Below are positions 1 through 7,768 of a DNA stretch of 7,768 nucleotides, piece after piece. The translations under genes and the position numbers were made by a program. Source of the stretch: Anaerolineales bacterium UBA3905 (GTDB lineage: Bacteria; Chloroflexota; Anaerolineae; Caldilineales; Caldilineaceae); contig DGFH01000105.1 in NCBI GenBank assembly GCA_002391565.1, forward strand, positions 3,977 through 11,744, read 5' to 3'. Positions within the stretch are counted from its first letter, which is position 1. The number at the start of each line of letters is the position of its first letter. The notes beneath the pieces were generated by a model, which did no database searches, had not been told where the DNA came from, and saw nothing but the letters and a program-made list of their open reading frames with translations.

Positions 1-250
1 GCGTAAAGGCGCGCACAGCGGCTGCACCCGCGTCAAGCACGAAGAGAAGCTCACCGTTCACGACGGCGTCACCCGGTTCGACCAGGCGATCGGCGCCGCC
101 ATCGATGACCTGCTGTTGTTGACCCTCTGGTGTGAAGACCAGCACCCGCCGCGCGTCGCTCTCGGTCACGTAAATCGCGCCATCGTCGCCCACTGCCACG
201 CCGCGCGGCGTCGCCAGCCCGGTGACGACTTCCCGCGCGGCGCCCGCTAA
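1..250 (-). other. Start of an NHL-repeat propeller in the left gene (cut by window edge)
   Basis: From about residue 974 the left protein reads LATPRGVAVGDDGAIYVTES then RRVLVFTPEG, a complete NHL-type blade ('P-x-G-V-A-V, D-G-x-I-Y-V-x-x, x-R-V-x-V-F, x-x-G'). A second blade begins with VEPGDAVVNGELLFVLDAG and is still open at base 1. By comparison with the six blades of the middle gene, about four more blades would be expected beyond the left edge. The number is an inference. Confidence 0.7.
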
Positions 251-3169
251 GGTCGATTCGGCAACGAGAGCAGCATCTGCCGCCGAGGACGTCTGGTGAA
301 GCGCGTCCAGGGTTGGCAACGTCACGCGGGCGTAACTTTCCTGGGGTGGGAAAAGCGCCTCGGCGGGAATGATCTGGCGTTCACCGCCCGGCGGCTGCCA
401 AAAGACATTGATATGTGTGTGGTCGGTGCGGTCGGCCAGGCGAATGCGGATGTCGTGCAAGCCAGCGGTCAGCGTGATCTCACCTTCGCTGAGGATGTTT
501 GGCTGCTCGGCGCGCACCACAGGCGTTTCGTCGATCCAGAGCGCAGATTCGTCGATGGACTCCAGGCCAAAGCGATAGCGTCCTGCCACCGGCGCGGCCA
601 GTTTACCCGTCCATTCCACTGTGTACGGGCGCGGCAACGGCGTCACGTGGATGTAGCGGTTGAAGCGGCTGTCGATGCGGCTGAAGGCTTCGGGCGCCTG
701 CCACGCACCGTTGCCGAAATAGCGTCCCAGCAGACCATGCGCCAGCCACGAGACATGATATAAGTGCGTGGTCGGAATCGGCTCGACAGGACGCGTCGGC
801 GTGCGCCAGGAGAGTTGGAAACGCCCCGGCGCGCCCACAGCGCGCAGCCGCAGTGTGTGATTCCCTTCGGCCAGCGGCAGCGCACCCGCCAGTGCACCGG
901 TCCCGGTTAGCACCGTGCGTTCGCCAATCAGCAACTCGGCGGCAGCCGGCGCTTCAAGAAAAAACTCATACTGACCCGCCAGGGGCGCATGCAGGACGCC
1001 CTCCCACTCCACGGAGAATGGGGATGGCAGTGGCGCACCCTGCGTCCAATCAGCGGCAAGCTGCGCTTCGATGCGCGTCAGCACCGCTTCGCCCGTCCAG
1101 GCGTCATTGGAATAGTAACGCGCCGTCACCCCACGGATCGACGCCACATCGTCCGGCGAGAGCTGCACCGTGAAAAGCACCGGCGGACCGTCGATAGGCG
1201 GCGTGGTTGCGGTGAAAACTGCGTTTGGGTACAGGCGCTGCGCCTCGTCGTAGAGCGGGCGACTATCGGCGTTAAGGATCAACAGGGCGCTGCGATCGGG
1301 TGCAAAATCCAACGGGAACTGGTCAAGCGTGTCCAACTCAACATAGGCAGGTGCGTGGCGCGCAACAAACTTGATCGTCGGATGGCCATGAAAAAAAGAG
1401 GTGACGTAGGCGTCGGTGTGCGGATCGAGATCAGCCAGCAAGCGCGCTGCCAGCGTTTCCGGCGTGGAGTAGGCGTTCCACACCGCAAAGTCATGCGCCT
1501 GGCGTACAAAATAAGTGTGCCAGTTCAGCGCCGCAACGCCAACGAACAGCGCCACTGCCGGCCAGCGCAGCGCATGCGGGAAATAACGCCCGGCGGACTG
1601 CACCCACGCCTTCGCCAGCACTGCCAGCGGGATCACCGCCAGCAGATAGGCGACCGCCAGCGTGGCGTTGGCGCGCAGCGACTGCGGCGCCTCGAAATCG
1701 AGTGAAAGCACGCCGCCCATCAGCCCGAAGAGCAACCATGCCAACAAAAACAGATAAGTTGGTTTCAGGATAAAGCGCAGTGCATAAGCGACGCCCGCCA
1801 CAAAAAGCGTCCCTGTCACCGGATCGAGCATCGGGTTGCCGGGCAAATTATGGCGACCGTTGGGATCACCAAAGACATTGAACATGAGCAGGTGCCGGCG
1901 CAAATTTTCCCATAGCGCCGGCCAACGCTCCGCTTCGCTCTTGTTGGCAAAAATGAAAGTGTCTTCAATGCGCGCCCAGAAGATTTCCGGGTGTTTCACC
2001 GCATACACGGCAAGCGGCGCCACCGTCAATTCCGCCACAAACACCAGCATTGCCACCCCAAGCCAAAAGGCGGCTGGCGGCCAGGCGCGCTGTGTGAAGC
2101 GCGTATACAGCGCCAGATAGAGCAGGAAAAGCGCCACCGCCGGGACAAATAGCCGAAACGACGTATAGAAGGAGAGACCCAGCCCCAGCGCCAGACCCGC
2201 CAGTGCAAAATCGAACAGACGCCGTGTGCGCAGCCCACGCAGCAGAAAAGCCGCAGTCAGCAACGTGAAGAGCGGCGTTGACATCGTCGAGTACATGCCG
2301 AAACGGCTCAGCGTCACCGCCCAACTGGAGACAGCTAACAGCGCCGCCGCCGCCAGCCCCAAGCGCCGCCCGAAGAGTTCAGCGCCCACGAGATAACCGG
2401 CGAACACCGTCAGCACGCCGAAGAGCACACTCACCAGCCGGATCGACTGCACGCTGACGCCAAACCAGTTGAACGATAGAGCCACCAGGTAGAGATAGTG
2501 CGCCGGGCCGGTGATGGCGCCCTCGAAGATCGGGCGGAACTGCGCACTGTCCAGGATGCGCAACGCCTGCAGCCCATGCTCGGCTTCATCATACCAAACG
2601 CCAAAGGGCAGATCAGCGAAGCGCCACAGCCGGAAGAACACTGCCGCCAACAGGATTATCGCCAACCACAGGATAACTTCGATGAATCGCCGTAGCGGAT
2701 TTGACGCAAGAACTTCATGCCGCCTTCCCGCAAACTCAGGGCTGCCAGGAAGGTTTTCATGCGTCAGCTTCAGTCCGTAATCGAGCAAGAGGGCGCCGAC
2801 CAGCACCGCCAGCAGCCCTACACCTAGCCAGAGCCAGGCTTGTCCTGCAAATGGCTCGAACTCGTGAAATTGTTGCACCGCGTTGAAGGCCAGCAGCAAC
2901 GCCACGACGAGCAGACCAATACCGGTGCGCACGCCCCAGGCATCGCGCACACGCACAGCCCAGGGTTCACCGGACGCGCGCACGGTGAGGCGACGGAGCG
3001 GATCAGACCGTCCGTGCCAGAAAATTAGGACAAAGCCAAACGCGCCGAGGAGCAGAAACAGCCCGGCGTCCCAGGCGCCGCCCGTCGCCAGCCCACGCTG
3101 CCCGAACAGCGCCAACAGCAGGGCGCCGAGGCCGCACAAAAAGGGGCGAATCCCACTGCGGTGGTTCAT
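1..3169 (-). CDS. GT-C glycosyltransferase (PMT/GT39-like) with two PA14-like domains and a C-terminal NHL propeller; 3' end outside window
   Basis: The frame is open from ATG at 3169-3167 to the left edge: 1056 codons with no stop. Residues 1-53 and 80-130 hold about four hydrophobic helices that are an N-terminal extension. The GT-C core runs from about residue 164 to 555. It shows YDEAEHG with the expected catalytic-type Asp-Glu at 194-195, TGP at 220-222, an SIRL arginine at 244 and an LSRFG arginine at 289, then many hydrophobic helices. A soluble membrane-proximal domain follows (about 556-675). Two PA14-like domains come next, at about 678-790 (starts GVTARYYSNDAW) and 811-941 (starts GLLGRYFGNGAW; both have an SVEW/TVEW strand). 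From about 974 NHL blades begin (ATPRGVAVGDDGAIYVTES). GT-C enzymes move sugar from polyprenyl-phosphate donors at the outer membrane face; PA14 domains often bind glycans, so a surface-glycan role is inferred. The start lacks a clear Shine-Dalgarno sequence; GTG at 3193 is an in-frame alternative. The gene lies 85 bp downstream of the middle gene and may share its transcript. Substrate is unknown. Confidence 0.87.
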   Translation of the reverse strand, partial: MNHRSGIRPFLCGLGALLLALFGQRGLATGGAWDAGLFLLLGAFGFVLIFWHGRSDPLRRLTVRASGEPWAVRVRDAWGVRTGIGLLVVALLLAFNAVQQFHEFEPFAGQAWLWLGVGLLAVLVGALLLDYGLKLTHENLPGSPEFAGRRHEVLASNPLRRFIEVILWLAIILLAAVFFRLWRFADLPFGVWYDEAEHGLQALRILDSAQFRPIFEGAITGPAHYLYLVALSFNWFGVSVQSIRLVSVLFGVLTVFAGYLVGAELFGRRLGLAAAALLAVSSWAVTLSRFGMYSTMSTPLFTLLTAAFLLRGLRTRRLFDFALAGLALGLGLSFYTSFRLFVPAVALFLLYLALYTRFTQRAWPPAAFWLGVAMLVFVAELTVAPLAVYAVKHPEIFWARIEDTFIFANKSEAERWPALWENLRRHLLMFNVFGDPNGRHNLPGNPMLDPVTGTLFVAGVAYALRFILKPTYLFLLAWLLFGLMGGVLSLDFEAPQSLRANATLAVAYLLAVIPLAVLAKAWVQSAGRYFPHALRWPAVALFVGVAALNWHTYFVRQAHDFAVWNAYSTPETLAARLLADLDPHTDAYVTSFFHGHPTIKFVARHAPAYVELDTLDQFPLDFAPDRSALLILNADSRPLYDEAQRLYPNAVFTATTPPIDGPPVLFTVQLSPDDVASIRGVTARYYSNDAWTGEAVLTRIEAQLAADWTQGAPLPSPFSVEWEGVLHAPLAGQYEFFLEAPAAAELLIGERTVLTGTGALAGALPLAEGNHTLRLRAVGAPGRFQLSWRTPTRPVEPIPTTHLYHVSWLAHGLLGRYFGNGAWQAPEAFSRIDSRFNRYIHVTPLPRPYTVEWTGKLAAPVAGRYRFGLESIDESALWIDETPVVRAEQPNILSEGEITLTAGLHDIRIRLADRTDHTHINVFWQPPGGERQIIPAEALFPPQESYARVTLPTLDALHQTSSAADAALVAESTLAGAAREVVTGLATPRGVAVGDDGAIYVTESDARRVLVFTPEGQQQQVIDGGADRLVEPGDAVVNGELLFVLDAGAAAVRAFT
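347..1138 (-). other. Tandem pair of PA14-like domains within the left gene
   Basis: Two successive beta-rich segments encode residues of about 678-790 (800-1138) and 811-941 (347-739) of the left protein. Each starts with a G-x-x-x-R-Y-Y/F aromatic strand, has a proline-rich turn before a V-E-W strand (PSPFSVEWEG, PRPYTVEWTG), then 'L-x-A-P-x-A-G-x-Y-x-F' and a strand ending near 'L-W/L-I', which is the usual PA14 pattern. The second copy is the better match: it keeps ESIDESALWID, resembling the family's 'D-D-x-x-x-L-x-I-D' stretch. In the first copy that position reads APAAAELLIG, without the acidic residues, so it may have lost any metal-dependent ligand site. Family assignment is by eye. 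Confidence 0.75.
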
Positions 3170-3186
3170 AGCAGAGAAAAGGTGAG

Positions 3187-3248
3187 GCGTCACTCGTCAT
3201 TACGTCAGGCGTCAGGCATGACTCTGCATGACGTGATGACAGTGACGC
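3187..3248 (-). repeat. Long imperfect inverted repeat (hairpin) between the middle and left genes
   Basis: Plus-strand arms are 3187-3207 (GCGTCACTCGTCATTACGTCA) and 3229-3248 (TGACGTGATGACAGTGACGC). They are complementary apart from one mismatch and one single-base bulge, around a 21-base spacer. The spacer itself holds repeated TGAC/GTCA-type words (GGCGTCAGGCATGACTCTGCA). The structure begins 6 bases after the stop codon of the middle gene and ends 17 bases before the ATG of the left gene. No run of U follows on the minus-strand transcript beyond a short TTTT, so it is not a classic intrinsic terminator. An attenuator, an mRNA-stabilising 3' hairpin or a small REP-like element are the alternatives. 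Confidence 0.65.
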
Positions 3249-3254
3249 AACGTC

Positions 3255-6686
<3,432 letters not shown>

Positions 6687-6695
6687 CCTCAACCG

Positions 6696-6700
6696 TCCTT
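6696..6700 (-). promoter_or_regulatory. Ribosome binding site deciding the start of the middle gene
   Basis: The minus strand reads AAGGA followed by 9 bases and then ATG at 6686. This favours the ATG over the in-frame TTG at 6740, which has no purine-rich site at a suitable distance. The bases directly before the ATG (TGAGG) also end a small open frame, see the 84-codon frame discussed among the findings. Confidence 0.6.
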
Positions 6701-6702
6701 CA

Positions 6703-6777
6703 ATGCCGTTCGTAGTAGCGACCGCATGGATATTAACCAATAGATGCGGTAATCGTAGATGCCGTTCGCAACCGCAT
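6703..6777. repeat. Imperfect direct repeat with an internal inverted copy, upstream of the middle gene
   Basis: Copy 1 (6703-6727) and copy 2 (6759-6777) share ATGCCGTTCG followed, after a 6-base length difference, by an ACCGCAT end. Between them, ATGCGGT at 6744-6750 is the reverse complement of both ACCGCAT ends (6721-6727 and 6771-6777), so two mutually exclusive 7-bp hairpins can be drawn. The block lies across the 5' leader of the middle gene, ending 17 bases before its ATG. It could be a regulator-binding repeat or a switching leader; neither is shown. Confidence 0.45.
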
Positions 6778-6903
6778 TTTTCCCGTCTGGCGAGAACGTG
6801 CGGCTAAGCGTCGCACCTGCTTTGATTACCGGGTTATTTTGTTCATCCTCATCAAGCCGCAGCTTTCTATCGATTTCTAGGTTGTCACGTGATATTGCTC
6901 GCA

Positions 6904-6937
6904 ATCTTCCCGGAAGCTTTGGAGCTTCCGGGAAGAT
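6904..6937 (-). terminator. Perfect 15-bp hairpin after the right gene, probable terminator
   Basis: The plus strand has ATCTTCCCGGAAGCT (6904-6918), loop TTGG, and its exact reverse complement AGCTTCCGGGAAGAT (6923-6937). It lies 37 bases after the stop codon of the right gene (minus strand). Stem strength and position fit transcription termination for that gene. There is no U-run on the 3' side in the minus direction, so termination would have to be U-independent, or the hairpin protects the 3' end instead. Confidence 0.6.
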
Positions 6938-6974
6938 AAACAGTTAACCTAGCGGTCAGTAATTTCGATTCAAG

Positions 6975-7768
6975 TTAGCGTGGCGCCCATAGCGTCACCG
7001 TTTCGATGGCCGGCGGGACGCCCACCTTGCGATAGAGCAGCCATTGCAGGCGCGGACGCCAGTAGGTCGTCCACTGTAGTTGCGCATCGCTCTCGCCGAT
7101 AGCGGCAGGCGGCAGCATCGTCGGCTGCCAGCGCACCACCGTTGTGTACCTGGCGCCAATGTACGGGTCAGGCAGCGCCAGGGCGTCGTTACGCGCCGTG
7201 GGCGCCACGACCAGCGGCAACACCGGCGTCACGCCCAGGGATGGATCAGCCTGCATGCTGCTCACCTCCGCCGCCCCCACATGTCGCAGATTGCGCATTG
7301 CCCGCAACTGCCAGCCCAACACCGGGTCAGGCCTGACATCATAAACGACCTGCATGTCGATCTGGTTCGGGTCGCCGCGCCGGATGCTGCTCAGCCGTTC
7401 GACATCCCGCACCAGGTTCCGCACATCTGGACTGGTGACCGCGGGCCAGAAGCCATTGGGCTGCATCAGCGCCACTGTGTGATTGAGTTGCCAGCCACTG
7501 CGCATGGTCATCAGCGCCAATAACACCGCATAAAAGAGCAGAGCGATGCGCCCGGTTGCTCGCCAATCAGCCCACACGCCAAACAGCACCCACACCCCCA
7601 CCATCAACGCCACAATGATGCTGCTTGTCAGCCAGACCTGGTTGTTCAAGACAACGCCATCGACCAGCGCCGCCAGCCAGAAGAGTGCAGCCACCAGCAA
7701 CACGCTCTGCACCAGGAGCAGCGTGAACAGTTCCAGACTGGTCAAATCTCCTTGCGGTGCAGCCAGTG
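6975..7768 (-). CDS. C-terminal part of a GT-C membrane protein related to the middle gene (TIGR03663-like); 5' end outside window
   Basis: The frame is open from the right edge to TAA at 6977-6975, about 264 codons. A TTG at 7745 could serve as a start, but the upstream codons remain open, an AAGGAG lies only about 2 bases before it, and the sequence begins inside membrane helices, so a longer gene is more likely. Three hydrophobic helices come first (LELFTLLLVQSVLLVAALFW; SSIIVALMVGVWVLFGVW; IALLFYAVLLALMTMRSG). A soluble domain of about 170 residues then runs to the end (…IETVTLWAPR). This layout matches residues about 580-790 of the middle protein: TMRSGWQLN corresponds to TIRTSFMLN, SPDVRNLVRDVERLSS to GPDVKRALAEIDTISE, and WQLRAMRNLRHVG to WYMRLYRNAKYYG. 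It has no NHL repeats. The catalytic N-terminus is not seen, so activity cannot be judged. Confidence 0.72.
   Translation of the reverse strand, partial: LAAPQGDLTSLELFTLLLVQSVLLVAALFWLAALVDGVVLNNQVWLTSSIIVALMVGVWVLFGVWADWRATGRIALLFYAVLLALMTMRSGWQLNHTVALMQPNGFWPAVTSPDVRNLVRDVERLSSIRRGDPNQIDMQVVYDVRPDPVLGWQLRAMRNLRHVGAAEVSSMQADPSLGVTPVLPLVVAPTARNDALALPDPYIGARYTTVVRWQPTMLPPAAIGESDAQLQWTTYWRPRLQWLLYRKVGVPPAIETVTLWAPR

Larger units (their letters stand above)
6687..6974. other. 288-bp intergenic region between the right and middle genes
   Basis: This stretch is clearly richer in A and T than the flanking genes and no reading frame in it resembles a known protein. It contains the perfect hairpin at 6904-6937, an outer inverted repeat CTAGGTT (6877-6883) / AACCTAG (6946-6952) that encloses that hairpin, an 8-bp palindrome TCACGTGA (6885-6892), and the repeat block at 6703-6777. 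It probably holds the promoter of the middle gene on the minus strand, but I could not find a convincing -35/-10 pair, so none is placed. Confidence 0.6.

Noticed and set aside
989..1705. 238-codon open frame on the plus strand
   Set aside because: It is antisense to the left gene, whose frame is intact and domain-rich. The product is Arg/Gln-rich and matches no family I recognise.
3003..3200. 65-codon minus-strand frame at the start of the left gene
   Set aside because: It overlaps the left gene in another frame; the true frame gives hydrophobic helices and continues for over 1000 codons.
6885..6892. TCACGTGA palindrome as a regulator site
   Set aside because: A single 8-bp palindrome is expected by chance often enough, and no second copy was found nearby.
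6759..6947. 62-codon plus-strand frame in the intergenic gap
   Set aside because: The product has a serine run and no family resemblance, and the frame crosses the perfect hairpin at 6904-6937.

Overview
The window carries three large genes, all on the minus strand and so read right to left. All three encode polytopic membrane proteins of the GT-C glycosyltransferase type. The right-hand gene (6975-7768) enters the window already open and only its C-terminal part is seen. The middle gene (3255-6686) is complete. The left-hand gene (1-3169) has its start here and runs off the left edge after 1056 codons. No RNA gene, CRISPR array or recognisable mobile element was found. The DNA is GC-rich in the genes and visibly AT-richer in the 288-bp gap between the right and middle genes.

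The middle protein has the features I recall for the TIGR03663 family (named in databases as 'flippase activity-associated protein Agl23'): an early Asp-Glu pair, a His-Gly-Pro triplet, conserved arginines, and an AGEKMPWL stretch between late membrane helices. It ends in six NHL repeats, enough for one closed six-bladed beta-propeller. The left protein is a PMT/GT39-like GT-C enzyme with an extra N-terminal block of membrane helices. It is followed by two PA14-like domains and the beginning of another NHL propeller that continues beyond the window. The right fragment aligns by eye with the last membrane helices and the membrane-proximal soluble domain of the middle protein, but it stops before any propeller. 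The cluster therefore looks like tandem, diverged relatives in which a membrane transferase core has been given different extracytoplasmic modules.

TIGR03663 proteins are, from memory, scattered among Chloroflexota and some Archaea. That family, the GC-rich coding sequence and the PA14/NHL fusions point to a Chloroflexota bacterium, perhaps a Roseiflexus/Chloroflexus-type filament. This is inference, not a sequence match. The likely shared job is transfer of sugars from polyprenyl-phosphate donors onto cell-surface glycans or glycoproteins on the outer face of the membrane, with the propellers and PA14 domains acting as docking or glycan-binding parts.

The intergenic regions are structured. 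The 85-bp gap between the middle and left genes is mostly filled by a long imperfect hairpin (3187-3248). The gap between the right and middle genes holds a perfect 15-bp hairpin (6904-6937), a flanking inverted repeat, and a small repeat family at 6703-6777 just before the middle gene's start.
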